From positions 178,353-242,352 of the forward strand of contig NZ_JAMGSL010000001.1 in the NCBI RefSeq assembly GCF_025195125.1: a DNA stretch of 64,000 nucleotides, in the 5' to 3' direction. The notes beneath the pieces were generated by a model that saw only the letters and a program-made list of their open reading frames with translations, did no database searches and was not told where the DNA came from. How positions within the stretch are numbered: the first letter of the stretch is position 1; the number at the start of each line of letters is the position of its first letter. Positions 21,841-34,549 of the stretch are shown here, piece after piece. The position numbers and the translations under genes were made by a program. Source of the stretch: Streptomyces sp. Je 1-79. Its GTDB lineage: Bacteria > Actinomycetota > Actinomycetes > Streptomycetales > Streptomycetaceae.

Positions 21841-23424
21841 ATGATGCTGTGCACGAGGCTGACGAACGCCCGCATCCTCACCATGGATCCGGACCACCCC
21901 GTCGCCCACGACCTGGGCATCTGGAGGGGGAGGATCGTCGGCCTCGACGAGGCGGTGACCTCCCTGCCGGCCCGCGAGGTCGTCGACCTCCAGGGCGCCA
22001 CCGTCCTGCCCGGGTTCATCGACAGCCACGTCCACCTGGCGTGGACCGGCCTCAAGGCGAGCTCCCCGAGCATCGCCGGTCTCGACCGTGTCGAGGACGT
22101 CCTCGACGCGGTGGCGGACGCCGTCTCCCGCAAGAACGCCCCCGGCTCCTGGGTGAGCATCGGCGGCTACGACCAACGGGCCCTCGGGCGGCACCTGACG
22201 GCCGCCGAGCTCGACCGCGTCAGCCAGGGCCACCGGCTGTTCGTCATGCACGACTCCGGTCACGCCTGTGTCGTCAACACCGCGGTGCTCGACCTGCTGC
22301 CGCCGGAGGTGCCGCACGACAACGGCGTCCTCGTGGAGAGCGCGATGGGCGCCGTGCGGCGACTTCGCCTGCCGTACGCGCAGGAGGAGCTGGCCGACGC
22401 CATCGAGTACGCGGCGCGCGAGTGCCTCGCCGAGGGCGTCACGGCCTGTGCCGAAGCCGGCATCGGAGGCGGCCTGCTGGGCCACAGCCCCGTCGAGCTC
22501 GGCGCCTACCAACTCCTGCGCGACCAGGGCCGCCTGCCGCTGCGCGTCCAGCTCATGCCGGGCGGCGACACCCTGCGGCCGCTCGGCGCCCACGAGCACG
22601 ACGGCATCCCGCGCGCGCTCGACCTCGGCCTGCGCACGGGCTTCGGCGACGACTGGCTGTCCGTCGGCGCTCTCAAGATCTACACCGACGGCGGCATGAT
22701 GGCCCGGACGGCCGCCCTCACCGCCCCGTACGAGGGCATGGAGACCACGGGCCAGCTCCAGGACGACCCCGAGCGCCTCACATCCCTCATCGTCGACGGC
22801 CATCTCGCCGGCTGGCAGCTCGCCGTCCACGCCATCGGCGACCGGGCCGCGGACCTCGCCCTGGACGCCCTGGAGCGGGCCCAGGAGCTCAGGCCCCGCA
22901 CCGACGCGCGCCACCGCATCGAGCACGCCGGGCTCATCCGGCCCGACCAGCTCCCCCGCTTCGCCCGGCTCGGGCTCAGCGCCGTGGTCCAGCCCAACTT
23001 CCTGCGCTACTTCGGCGACGACTACGCGACGATCATGGGCCCGGAGCGCGCGCCCTGGATGTACCGCGGCCGGGGCTTCCTGGACCACGGCGTCACGCTC
23101 GTCGGCAGCTCCGACCGGCCCGTCACCGACGGATCGCCCCTGCGGGCCGTCCAGTTCATGGTCGAACGGGCCTCCCTGTCGGGACAGCTCATCGGCCCCG
23201 ACGAGGGGGTCACCGTCGACGAGGCGCTGCGCTCCTACACGGTCGGCGGTGCGTACGCCTGCCGCTGGGACGACAGCGCCGGCACGCTCGGCCCCGGCAA
23301 GCGCGCCGACCTCGTCGTCCTCGGCGACGACCCGCACCGCGTGGACACCTCCCGGATCGGCGACATCGAGGTCCTCGCGACCTTCGTGGACGGGCGTGAG
23401 GCGACCGAGGGGCGCAAGCTGTGA
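21841..23424 (+). CDS. YtcJ-type metal-dependent amidohydrolase in the siderophore operon
   Basis: A 527-residue member of the amidohydrolase-3 (YtcJ) family, TIM-barrel metal hydrolases. The metal ligands expected for the family are visible: HxH at 63/65, Lys 279 in LKIYTDGG, His 330 in AVHAIGD, His 362 in RIEHAG and Asp 425 in SSDRP. It begins 12 bases after the importer ATPase, preceded by AGGACGG, and its stop overlaps the next gene's GTG, so it is embedded in the iron-uptake operon. No signal peptide, so cytoplasmic. A role in hydrolysing an amide or related bond of the siderophore, either in biosynthesis or in iron release, is an inference from position; substrates of this family cannot be predicted by sequence. 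Confidence 0.85.
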   Translation: MMLCTRLTNARILTMDPDHPVAHDLGIWRGRIVGLDEAVTSLPAREVVDLQGATVLPGFIDSHVHLAWTGLKASSPSIAGLDRVEDVLDAVADAVSRKNAPGSWVSIGGYDQRALGRHLTAAELDRVSQGHRLFVMHDSGHACVVNTAVLDLLPPEVPHDNGVLVESAMGAVRRLRLPYAQEELADAIEYAARECLAEGVTACAEAGIGGGLLGHSPVELGAYQLLRDQGRLPLRVQLMPGGDTLRPLGAHEHDGIPRALDLGLRTGFGDDWLSVGALKIYTDGGMMARTAALTAPYEGMETTGQLQDDPERLTSLIVDGHLAGWQLAVHAIGDRAADLALDALERAQELRPRTDARHRIEHAGLIRPDQLPRFARLGLSAVVQPNFLRYFGDDYATIMGPERAPWMYRGRGFLDHGVTLVGSSDRPVTDGSPLRAVQFMVERASLSGQLIGPDEGVTVDEALRSYTVGGAYACRWDDSAGTLGPGKRADLVVLGDDPHRVDTSRIGDIEVLATFVDGREATEGRKL

Positions 23425-23648
23425 GCGCGTCCACGGATCCCCTGACCCGGCTCTCCGCCCTGTGGCAGGCGCCCGAGGCGCCGCCCCGCTGGGTCGTCTG
23501 GCATGCGAGCGAGGGTGAAGTCATGGTGTTCGACCGGGAGCTGAACATCCCGGCCGACGTGGACGACGCGTCCCTCGCGGAGGTCGTCCGCCGGATGCGG
23601 GCGGCCGGAGCGCCCGAGAGCGACGACTACCCCGGCCGGCCGTGCTGA
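23421..23648 (+). CDS. Small unknown protein in the siderophore operon
   Basis: A 75-residue protein starting at GTG 23421, overlapping the amidohydrolase stop (GTGA), and overlapping the PPTase start by seven bases. It is rich in acidic residues, has no hydrophobic segment or signal, contains the aromatic stretch PRWVVWHAS, and ends in a single Cys. I do not recognise the family. Its tight packing between two coding genes supports it being translated. Confidence 0.7.
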   Translation: MSASTDPLTRLSALWQAPEAPPRWVVWHASEGEVMVFDRELNIPADVDDASLAEVVRRMRAAGAPESDDYPGRPC

Positions 23649-24379
23649 CCGGGGCGGGCACGGCGCACCTGGGCGTGGACCCGCTGCCGGGGCCCTGGCG
23701 TGGCGGTCACGGGCCGCGCCTGTGGGCCGTAGGCGTGCGTGCGTACGGGCCGCGGGCGGACGACCTGCGCGCGCTGCTCGACGACGGCGAACGCAGCCGT
23801 CTCCAGGGCTTCGTACGGGCCGCCGACCGCGCTCGGTACCGCGTCGCGCATGTCGCCCTGCGCCAACTGCTGGGCGCGTACCTGGAGACGGATCCGGCCG
23901 CGGTGCGACTCGTCCGTGAGACCTGCCCCGGCTGCGGCGGTCCGCACGGCCGCCCGGCCGTGGCCTCTGCCGGCGGCCTGCCCGTACCCCTCCACTTCTC
24001 GCTCTCGCACTCCGGCGACGCGGTCCTGCTGGGCTTCGCCGACACCGCGGTGGGCGTCGACGTCGAGGAGGTGCCGGCCCCTGAGGTGGCCGCCGAAGTG
24101 GCCGAGCTGCTGCACCCGGCCGAACGGGCCGAACTGGCGGCGCTGGCGCCGTCGGAGCGCGCGGCCGCCACGGGGCGGTGCTGGTCCCGCAAGGAGGCCT
24201 ACCTCAAGGGGGTCGGCATCGGGCTCGGTGAGAATCCGTCCGTCACTTATGTGGGGACAGGTGCCACCCCGGCCGCCGTTCCCGGCTGGTCCGTGAGCGA
24301 CGTGCGGACGTTCCCGGGCTACACGGCGGCCTGCGTGACGCGGACGGCCCCCACGCGGACCGGCGCACAGGCCGGCTGA
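23642..24379 (+). CDS. 4'-phosphopantetheinyl transferase, Sfp type
   Basis: A 245-residue Sfp-type enzyme that moves phosphopantetheine from CoA to the serine of carrier domains, here the four T domains of the NRPS and any aryl carrier protein. It shows the magnesium/CoA motif GVDVEEV (near 139) and WSRKEAYLKGVGIGL (near 180), with length typical of the family. The GTG start at 23642 overlaps the 75-residue gene. It is the last gene of the uptake operon; an iron box follows at 24416. Confidence 0.93.
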   Translation: MLTGAGTAHLGVDPLPGPWRGGHGPRLWAVGVRAYGPRADDLRALLDDGERSRLQGFVRAADRARYRVAHVALRQLLGAYLETDPAAVRLVRETCPGCGGPHGRPAVASAGGLPVPLHFSLSHSGDAVLLGFADTAVGVDVEEVPAPEVAAEVAELLHPAERAELAALAPSERAAATGRCWSRKEAYLKGVGIGLGENPSVTYVGTGATPAAVPGWSVSDVRTFPGYTAACVTRTAPTRTGAQAG

Positions 24380-24415
24380 CGGCCCGGCGGCCGGGCGGCC
24401 GACTTGGTCATGAAG

Positions 24416-24434
24416 TTAGCTAAGGCTACCCTTA
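24416..24434. promoter_or_regulatory. Iron-box-like site before the acetyltransferase
   Basis: TTAGCTAAGGCTACCCTTA matches about 14 of 19 positions of the iron-box consensus and lies 75 bases upstream of the TTG start at 24510. It is weaker than the other boxes but in a consistent place. Confidence 0.6.
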
Positions 24435-24509
24435 GTTCGACTGTTCCACCGGGTTGGGCGGCGACCCCACCGCCCCTTTCGTGCACGGTGGAACCGAGGA
24501 AGGAAAGCC

Positions 24510-25043
24510 TTGACCACGGCCACGCCTCGCCAGGCCACGCTGTCGCCTCGCGTACTCGATTCCGCCGGCCTCCCCACGCTCTCCCTGCGGCCCGCGCGGC
24601 CCGAGGACGCCGCCGCGCTCGCCCGGCTCTCCCGGCCGTTCGTCCGCTCGGGAGCCCTGCGGGAACGCCCGCTCTCCCTGTACGCCGCCCACGCCTCCGA
24701 CTTCCTCGTGGCGGAGACCCCCGAGGGGACGCTCGACGGGTGCGTCGGGCTGCGTGCCCACCCCGCCGACGAGGCCGCCGGCCGTCCCGCCGCGGGCGTC
24801 CTCTACAACTTCTGTGTCGCCGGGCGCCGACAAGGCTGCGGCGTGGGAGCCCGGCTGCTGAACGCCGCGCTGGCAAGGGCACGCAACCGGTCCCTGCGCA
24901 GCCTGTTCACCGCCACCACCGGCGGCGGCCACCTCTTCCTCCGGCACGGCTTCGCGCCCGCCTGCGCGAACCTGGCCCCCGCGTCCTGGGCACAGTCCCT
25001 GGACCCCCGGCGCAACGCGCGGATCCTGGCCCGGGCGCTGTAG
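24510..25043 (+). CDS. GNAT acetyltransferase, short N-acetylglutamate synthase-like
   Basis: A 177-residue GNAT protein from TTG 24510, with a long purine ribosome site at 24496-24507. The acetyl-CoA motif region reads VAGRRQGCGVGARLL. Its second half (LFTATTGGGHLFLRHGF ... RRNARILARAL) lines up by eye with the C-terminal acetyltransferase half of ArgA (LF-TT---H-F--RGF ... R-S-VL---L), so it is best read as a stand-alone N-acetylglutamate synthase, the first step of ornithine synthesis. It has its own iron box and faces the argCJBD operon. The other possibility is a hydroxyornithine N-acetylase for hydroxamate formation; the ArgA-like end makes that less likely. Confidence 0.75.
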   Translation: MTTATPRQATLSPRVLDSAGLPTLSLRPARPEDAAALARLSRPFVRSGALRERPLSLYAAHASDFLVAETPEGTLDGCVGLRAHPADEAAGRPAAGVLYNFCVAGRRQGCGVGARLLNAALARARNRSLRSLFTATTGGGHLFLRHGFAPACANLAPASWAQSLDPRRNARILARAL

Positions 25044-25059
25044 GCCCTGTCCAGTACCA

Positions 25060-25104
25060 CGAAGGGCGGGCCCGGAGCCGTTTCGGCTCCGGGCCCGCCC
25101 TTCG
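25060..25104. terminator. Perfect 21-bp stem bidirectional terminator
   Basis: Bases 25060-25080 pair perfectly with 25084-25104 around loop TTT. It lies between the convergent acetyltransferase and argD genes and should stop transcription from both. Confidence 0.85.
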
Positions 25105-25125
25105 CTGCGAGGGTCGCGCGGTGGT

Positions 25126-26309
<1,184 letters not shown>

Positions 26310-26313
<4 letters not shown>

Positions 26314-27373
26314 GCGCGATCCTCCTCGGTCTCGGGCTCCTCGTCAGGGACGACCGTCGTTCCCGGGCCCTCCTCGGCGAAGACGCCGCGCAGCAGGGCG
26401 TGCGGCACCCGGCCGTCCAGCACATGGGCTTTGCCGACACCCTCGCGGACCGCTCGCAGACAGCCCTCCATCTTCGGGAGCATCCCGCTCGCGAGCCCCG
26501 GCAGCAGCGCGTCCAGTTCACCGGCCGTGAGCCGGCCGATCACCTCGGTGCTGTGCGGCCAGTCCGCGTACAGCCCCTCGACGTCGGTGAGCACGACGAG
26601 CCGTTCGGCGCCGAGCGCGACGGCCAGCGCCGACGCCGCGAGATCGGCGTTGACGTTGTAGACCTCGCCGCCCGCACCCCGCGCCACGGGCGACACGACC
26701 GGGATACGGCCCTGGTCGAGCAGCATGCGTACGGTGCCGGGGTCGACGGCGACGACCTCACCGACGAGGCCGATGTCCACCGGCCGCCCGTCCACCCACG
26801 CCGGGCGTCGCACGGCCGTCATGGTGTGCGCGTCCTCGCCGGACATGCCGACGGCGAACGGGCCGTGGGCGTTGAGAGCGCCGACCAGTTCGCGCTGGAC
26901 CTGGCCCGTCAGCACCATGCGGACCACCTCCATCGTCTCGGGCGTCGTGACGCGTAGACCCGACTCGAAACGAGTCTCCAGATCGAGGCGGTCGAGCATC
27001 GCGCTGATCTGCGGCCCGCCGCCGTGGACGACGACCGGGCGCAGCCCCGCGTGCCACAGCTCCACCACGTCCTGGGCGAACGTCCGGTGGAGCGCCGGGT
27101 CCACCATGGCGTTGCCGCCGAACTTGACGACCACGGTGCGGCCCTGGAGCTCCTCGAGCCACGGCATCTCGGCGACGTTCAGCCCGGTGGCCGAGCCGGC
27201 CGAGCCGGTGGCGGGACCGGTCGCCAGGTCGATCGCCGGGCCGGTCGTCGGGTCGATCACGGGACCGGTCGCCGGGTCGATCGCGGGGGCGATCGTCGGG
27301 ACGGCCGTCGCCTGGTCGGCGGTGGCGGGCCGATCGGGGGAGAGCGACCGCGTCCGTGTGGTTCCCTGGCCCG

Positions 27374-27377
<4 letters not shown>
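26310..27377 (-). CDS. argB: Acetylglutamate kinase with repetitive N-terminal extension
   Basis: A 355-residue kinase making N-acetylglutamyl phosphate. The kinase core starts near residue 71 ([20 protein letters not shown]) and shows VVHGGGPQI and the later NVNADLAA. The usual enzyme is about 300 residues; here about 70 extra residues precede the core, including three 8-residue repeats (31-54) of the pattern PxIDxxTG. The ATG at 27377 overlaps the argJ stop (ATGA), which supports translation from there rather than from an internal Met. A C-terminal acidic tail ([11 protein letters not shown]) is also present. Confidence 0.92.
27216..27287 (-). repeat. Three 24-bp tandem repeats inside argB
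   Basis: Three imperfect 24-bp units in frame encode residues 31-54 of the kinase ([24 protein letters not shown]). They lie in the linker before the catalytic core, with a decayed further unit (PATGSAG) beside them. Unit number may vary between strains because the repeats are prone to slippage. Confidence 0.8.
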
Positions 27378-30310
<2,933 letters not shown>

Positions 30311-30369
30311 GGTGGTTCCTCCCCCCGGATGGCGTGCGCGAGTACGCGCCACCACCTCTCGCATATGGT

Positions 30370-30388
30370 TTAGCTTAGCCTAACCTAA
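30370..30388. promoter_or_regulatory. Iron box heading the isochorismatase-argCJBD operon
   Basis: Read on the minus strand, TTAGGTTAGGCTAAGCTAA matches 17 of 19 iron-box positions. It lies 60 bases upstream of the isochorismatase-like ATG and so probably controls the downstream arginine genes as well, placing ornithine synthesis under iron control. Confidence 0.85.
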
Positions 30389-30438
30389 GTTATGCCTGAC
30401 GGGCGGGGCAACCGTTCTCCGGATGCGCCGAGTTGGAG

Positions 30439-31161
30439 TCAGGGGCGGGTGGAGGGGTGCCGGTGGTGTGCGCAGGAGGGGGTCGTGAGGAGTCGGCGGA
30501 CCTGTTCTCCGGCCTCGGTCGCGTCCCGCGCCTCGACGGGGAACGGAAGACGCAGGTCGCAGTGGCCTTCGCGGTACTCGCAGCGCAGGGTGATGGCGTG
30601 CCGGTCCACGGCGAGCGGAAGGGCCCGCACCACTCCGAACGGCAGCCGCGAGCCGGCGAGCGCGACCAGGTCCGCCACCATGTCCTCGTGGGCGTCGGCG
30701 AGATGGGTGAGCATCGCGGCCTCTTCCACGGCGAGCGGGTCGGGCTCGGCGAGGGCGAACCGGTCGAGGTCGACGTCCTGGGTCCCGGCCGCGGTCCGCA
30801 GCGTGACGCGCGCCAGGTCGAGCCGGAGCCCGTCCTCGCCCTCCGGTCCCGCCGGGGTGAGCCGGCCCGAGATCGTGACGCGGGCCCGCACCCGGTCGCG
30901 CAGGGGGGTCGGCGCGATGTCGGTGAACTCCAGCAGGGCGGCGAGGCTGCCATCCGGAGCGGCCGCGACCTGGGCTTCCAGCGGGCTGTCCGGCTGGGAG
31001 GTGAGGGTGATCCGCCCGTTCCTGCCGATGGAGTGCATGCCGATCAGGTCGTAGCACCGCGCGTCGGTCGTGAGGGAGAGGGAGACCGCCCGGGCCAGCA
31101 CGGAGCGGACCCGCTCCGCCGCGGCCGACTCGTGCGGGGCGGTGTCTGTGGCGGCGTTCAA
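30439..31161 (-). CDS. DUF2470/HugZ-like iron-regulated protein
   Basis: A 240-residue protein starting at TTG 31161 after a GAGGAG site. The C-terminal part (HLADAHEDMVADLVAL ... DRHAITLRCEY) looks like the DUF2470 domain found in HugZ-type heme-use proteins and in pyridoxamine-oxidase-fold relatives; the N-terminal part resembles the split-barrel partner but lacks motifs I can name. No signal or membrane segment. An iron box sits about 60 bases upstream. A role in iron or heme handling, or as a siderophore-interacting factor, is inferred from control and position. Confidence 0.7.
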   Translation of the reverse strand: MNAATDTAPHESAAAERVRSVLARAVSLSLTTDARCYDLIGMHSIGRNGRITLTSQPDSPLEAQVAAAPDGSLAALLEFTDIAPTPLRDRVRARVTISGRLTPAGPEGEDGLRLDLARVTLRTAAGTQDVDLDRFALAEPDPLAVEEAAMLTHLADAHEDMVADLVALAGSRLPFGVVRALPLAVDRHAITLRCEYREGHCDLRLPFPVEARDATEAGEQVRRLLTTPSCAHHRHPSTRP

Positions 31162-31222
31162 CGGAACTCCTCGCGGCGCGGTGGAAGTCGGGGCGCCTCC
31201 GGCAGGGGCGACCGACTCGAAC

Positions 31223-31241
31223 TAAGGCAAGGCTAACCTAA
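31223..31241. promoter_or_regulatory. Iron box upstream of the DUF2470-type gene
   Basis: TAAGGCAAGGCTAACCTAA matches 15 of 19 consensus positions, with the right half nearly perfect. It lies 62 bases upstream of the TTG start at 31161. Confidence 0.75.
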
Positions 31242-31355
31242 GTCGCTTCGAAGAGTGGTGTCCAGCCCCCGTCTCCGGGTGCGCGCGGTGCCGCGGTCGC
31301 GCCCGGCCCCGGTCGCTCGCGGTGCAGCTGTCGCGCGCGGCGCCGGTGCGCCGGA

Positions 31356-32288
31356 TCAGCTCGGTCCTCCCTCCGTCCACGCGCGGAGCTTCTCCGGGTT
31401 GCGGACCGCCCAGATGCGGGAGACGCGGTCATCGGTGACGCTGAACGCGGCCACCGTCACCGTGACGCCGGCGTGCTGCGCGACCAGGCCCGGCCGGCCG
31501 TTCACCGTCCGCTCCAGGAGCGTCAGCCCGGGGGCCTTGTCGGCGATGTGGATCAGGTACTGGGCGATGCGCCGGCTGCCCTCGACCGGTCGGAGAACGG
31601 TGCCCACCAGGCCGCCGCCGTCCGCGGTCATCGTGGCGTCGGGGTCGAGGAGGCCGACGAGGGCCTCGATGTCCTTCGCCTCCCACGCCTCCTTGAAGTC
31701 CCGTACCAGACCGGCCTGCCCGGCTACCGGGAGAGCCGGCGCCCGGGCGGCTCCGACGCGCCGGCGGGCCGACGATGCCAGCTGCCGACAGGCCGCGGGC
31801 GTCCGGCCGACGATCTCGGCGACCTCGGCGAAGGGGTACCGGAAGACGTCGTGGAGGACGAACGCCACACGCTCGGCCGGCGTCATCGACTCCAGTACGA
31901 CGAGGAAGGCCATGTTCACCGACTCGTCCAGCGTGATCCGGTCGGCCGGGTCGGCTGGTTCGGTCCCGCCGCCCGCGCGCCCGCCGCCCCACTCCGTACG
32001 GTCGGGCAGCGGCTCGGGTATCCATGCGCCGACGTACCGTTCGCGGCGGACCCGGGCCGAGCCGAGCAGGTCCAGGCAGACCCGGCCGGCCACCGTCGTC
32101 AGCCAGGCGCCGGGCGACTCGATTCCCTCCCGCCGGTCGCGGGGCATGGCGTACCACCGGGCGTACGTCTCCTGCACGGCGTCCTCGGCCTCGGCCACCG
32201 AACCGAGCAGCCGGTAGGCGAGGTTGGTCAACCGGCGCCGCTCACCGACGACGGCGCTCAGCTCCGGCTCCGACGGGGTGATGCTCAT
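31356..32288 (-). CDS. ECF41-type sigma factor with SnoaL-like C-terminal domain
   Basis: An ECF sigma factor of about 310 residues (SigJ/ECF41 type). Sigma-2 (LAYRLLGSVAEAEDAVQETY) and sigma-4 (VAFVLHDVFRYPFAEVAEIVGRT) regions are followed by a SnoaL-like fold that in this group regulates the factor itself. Hallmark motifs appear as WIPEP, DGGG and NPEKL. I chose ATG 32288 because upstream residues are low-complexity Ser/Gly; a GTG at 32354 is possible. ECF41 factors usually neighbour a carboxymuconolactone decarboxylase or oxidoreductase; here the divergent neighbour is a small membrane protein. No anti-sigma gene is seen. Confidence 0.88.
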   Translation of the reverse strand: MSITPSEPELSAVVGERRRLTNLAYRLLGSVAEAEDAVQETYARWYAMPRDRREGIESPGAWLTTVAGRVCLDLLGSARVRRERYVGAWIPEPLPDRTEWGGGRAGGGTEPADPADRITLDESVNMAFLVVLESMTPAERVAFVLHDVFRYPFAEVAEIVGRTPAACRQLASSARRRVGAARAPALPVAGQAGLVRDFKEAWEAKDIEALVGLLDPDATMTADGGGLVGTVLRPVEGSRRIAQYLIHIADKAPGLTLLERTVNGRPGLVAQHAGVTVTVAAFSVTDDRVSRIWAVRNPEKLRAWTEGGPS

Positions 32289-32411
32289 GCCCGCGACCGC
32301 TCCCTCGTCCGCCGGTCCGCTTCCACTCCCGCTCGACCCCTTCGACGAAGACACGGCGCCGCACCGTGTGACCGACGCCGCACCTCACATTTCGCGGGCC
32401 CACTTCGTCGG

Positions 32412-32425
32412 ACTGTCGAGACAGT
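32412..32425. promoter_or_regulatory. Palindrome ACTGTC-GA-GACAGT between divergent genes
   Basis: A perfect 6-bp inverted repeat with a 2-base centre, in the 176-bp gap between the sigma-factor gene and the divergent membrane-protein gene, 40 bases upstream of the latter. It could be an operator or an element of divergent promoters. The regulator is unknown. Confidence 0.4.
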
Positions 32426-32464
32426 ACCGATCAACCGCCGCGAGGCAGAAGAGGGGACCACGAC

Positions 32465-32881
32465 ATGGCCACAGCCACCGTGACGACGACGCGGCGGAGA
32501 GGCGCCGCCTTCCTGAGGACCGCGATCGTCCTGCAGACCCTGGCCCTCTTCTTCCAGGCGGCCACCGCCGGACTGCTGCTGTCCTCCTCCCACGGCCAGG
32601 TGCTGCACGACGTCGGGTCGCGCGTGATGTACGGCGCGTCGATGCTGTACGTGCTCGCCGCGACCCTGGCGTGGCGGCCCGGCGGCGGGTCACCCCGCCC
32701 GATCCTGTACGCGAGCGGCTTCCTCGCCCTCGCTTCCGTCCAGGTGGTGCTGGGCATCGCCCACATGCCGACGCTCCATGTCCCGCTGGGCACCCTGATG
32801 TTCGCCCTCAGCGTGCTGACGCTGGGCCGGGCCGCCCGGGGGCGCCGCAGCGGTCCCGGCCCGGACGTCACGTCGCGTTGA
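32465..32881 (+). CDS. Small four-helix membrane protein
   Basis: A 138-residue protein with four predicted membrane helices (near 18-38, 50-66, 80-98 and 105-118). ATG 32465 follows GAGGGG. I do not recognise the family. It is divergent from the ECF41 sigma factor and shares the short gap with the palindrome, so it may be the sigma factor's target. Confidence 0.75.
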   Translation: MATATVTTTRRRGAAFLRTAIVLQTLALFFQAATAGLLLSSSHGQVLHDVGSRVMYGASMLYVLAATLAWRPGGGSPRPILYASGFLALASVQVVLGIAHMPTLHVPLGTLMFALSVLTLGRAARGRRSGPGPDVTSR

Positions 32882-33076
32882 GAACGGGTGGTCGGGTCGA
32901 GGCGGGAGGCGCGGACGGCCGGGTAGCCGCCCGGACGACGTCCAGGTGACCCTGAGCGGAAGGGGCGAGCCCCTGGGCCCTTACCGCTGCTCCCAGTTCC
33001 TGGGGGACTCACCAGGGCTGCCGTCAGAGTCCACGCCTGCGTGGGGACCGGAAGGCCCCCCATCTCGTCCACCGGC

Positions 33077-33082
33077 TACGGT
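33077..33082 (+). promoter_or_regulatory. -10 element of a leaderless promoter
   Basis: TACGGT lies seven bases before the ATG at 33089, placing the transcription start at or next to the start codon, a common arrangement for leaderless Streptomyces genes. There is no ribosome site upstream of the ATG. Confidence 0.5.
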
Positions 33083-33088
33083 GGGCGC

Positions 33089-33451
33089 ATGTCCATCGTT
33101 CCGCCTGAGGTGGTGGCTTTCGTCGCCGAGGCATCCCGGCTGCCCGAACGGACGCTGGACGCGATCCGGCAGGCCGCCGCCGCAGCGATGGCGTCCGGGG
33201 CGTACGACCCTTCCGCCGTGCCCGGGCTTTCCGCCGCGGAGTTCAGCGCACTCAACAGACAGGTCCGTGACGCCTTCGCGCCGCGCGGCGAGGAGCTCAG
33301 CGCCGGACGCCCGGGCGGGCTGCGGTCCGCCATCGCCAGGACGACGCAGACCGCACAGGCGATCTGGAAGCGCGACCGGCTGACCGCCGACCAGTACGCC
33401 TCTCTCACCGGGACGTTCACGGCCCACGGCGTCCCGAGGACGACGCGGTGA
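33089..33451 (+). CDS. Small hypothetical protein, probably leaderless
   Basis: A 120-residue soluble protein with no domain I recognise. It is rich in Ala and Arg and predicted mainly helical. I chose the ATG at 33089 because of the -10 element immediately before it; an upstream GTG at 33041 is in frame but lacks support. It converges with the secreted protease gene. The 180-bp gap between them contains small hairpins only. Confidence 0.65.
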   Translation: MSIVPPEVVAFVAEASRLPERTLDAIRQAAAAAMASGAYDPSAVPGLSAAEFSALNRQVRDAFAPRGEELSAGRPGGLRSAIARTTQTAQAIWKRDRLTADQYASLTGTFTAHGVPRTTR

Positions 33452-33631
33452 GGCCGGCGGCCCCTGTTTCGGGGCTCGGTTCGCCTCCGGGCGCCTGAGC
33501 CGGGCTCACGACCCCGACCGTGCTCGCCTCCCTCGTTCCTCGGGAGGCTCCGCGCGCTCGAGGTCGTTCCCCCGGCGCGCCCTTCGGCTCCGAGGGGCCG
33601 CCGGCCGGTGTGCTCTGCCCGACCGCCGGGG

Positions 33632-34549
33632 CTAGAAGACGCTCACGCCGTACGCGCTGAGGGCCTCCGTCACCGGCTGGAAGAACGTCGTGCCGCCGCT
33701 GGAGCAGTTGCCGCTGCCGCCGGAGGTGAGGCCGAGCGCGGTCGTGCCGGAGAACAGCGCGCCGCCACTGTCACCGGGCTCGGCGCAGACGTTGGTCTGG
33801 ATGAGGCCGTAGACGATGTCGCCCCCGCCGTAGTTGACCGTGGCGTTGAGGCCGGTGACCGTTCCGCCGCGCAGTCCTGTCGTGCTCCCGCTGCGCTGCA
33901 CCGACTGTCCGACGGAGGCGTTGCCCGCGCCGGTGATGTCGCGGTAGCTGCCGTTGTAGAGGTAGACCCGGCCGTCGGCGGCCGAGGCGTTGGAGTGGCG
34001 GATGATGCCGTAGTCGTTGGTCGGGAAGCTGGAGCCCGCCCGGGTGCCGAGCACGGTGGTGTTGGCCGAGTTGGTGTACCAGGTGCTGCCGATGTTGGTG
34101 CAGTGACCGGCCGTCAGGGCGTAGTAGGTCGAACCGCTGCGGACGTTGAAGCCGAGTGAGCAGCGCCCGCCGCCCGCGTAGATGGCCTGACCTCCGGCGA
34201 TGAGCTTGTTGAAGGTGCCGGGGGTCCGCTTGATCTCCAGGTCGGCGGCGCGGTCGCCGGCCGCCTTCCTGATCTTGGCGATCTCGGCGGCGGAGACGGT
34301 GGAGTCGGCGGTCAGGACGACCTTCCCGGTCGCCTGGTCGGTGTACCACGCGGTGCCGGGTACGTCCGCCCCGCGCACGGCCTGGTCGGTGACGGCGAGT
34401 TGGGCGGCGGTGGCCCGGACGTCCTCGACCGTCGCCGCGGACGACATGGGGGCGGCAAGCGCTGAGGCGGCGAGCAGCGCGGAGGCCACGGCGATCAGCC
34501 GTGCGCCCTTTGCGACGCCGCCGAGGGGGGACATGCGCTTGAGGTTCAC
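33632..34549 (-). CDS. Secreted streptogrisin-type serine protease precursor
   Basis: A 305-residue chymotrypsin-fold (S1E) protease precursor, from GTG 34549 with GGAGGAT upstream. It has a secretion signal (hydrophobic stretch after KGARLI, ending near APMSSA), a propeptide of about 75 residues and a mature domain starting near [12 protein letters not shown], very close to streptogrisins A/B. The triad is visible: His in LTAGHC, Asp in NDYG and Ser in GDSGG. Paired Cys (RCSLGF/GHC and NVCAEPG/GNCSSGG) fit the two usual disulfides. It acts outside the cell in protein degradation. Confidence 0.95.
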   Translation of the reverse strand: MNLKRMSPLGGVAKGARLIAVASALLAASALAAPMSSAATVEDVRATAAQLAVTDQAVRGADVPGTAWYTDQATGKVVLTADSTVSAAEIAKIRKAAGDRAADLEIKRTPGTFNKLIAGGQAIYAGGGRCSLGFNVRSGSTYYALTAGHCTNIGSTWYTNSANTTVLGTRAGSSFPTNDYGIIRHSNASAADGRVYLYNGSYRDITGAGNASVGQSVQRSGSTTGLRGGTVTGLNATVNYGGGDIVYGLIQTNVCAEPGDSGGALFSGTTALGLTSGGSGNCSSGGTTFFQPVTEALSAYGVSVF

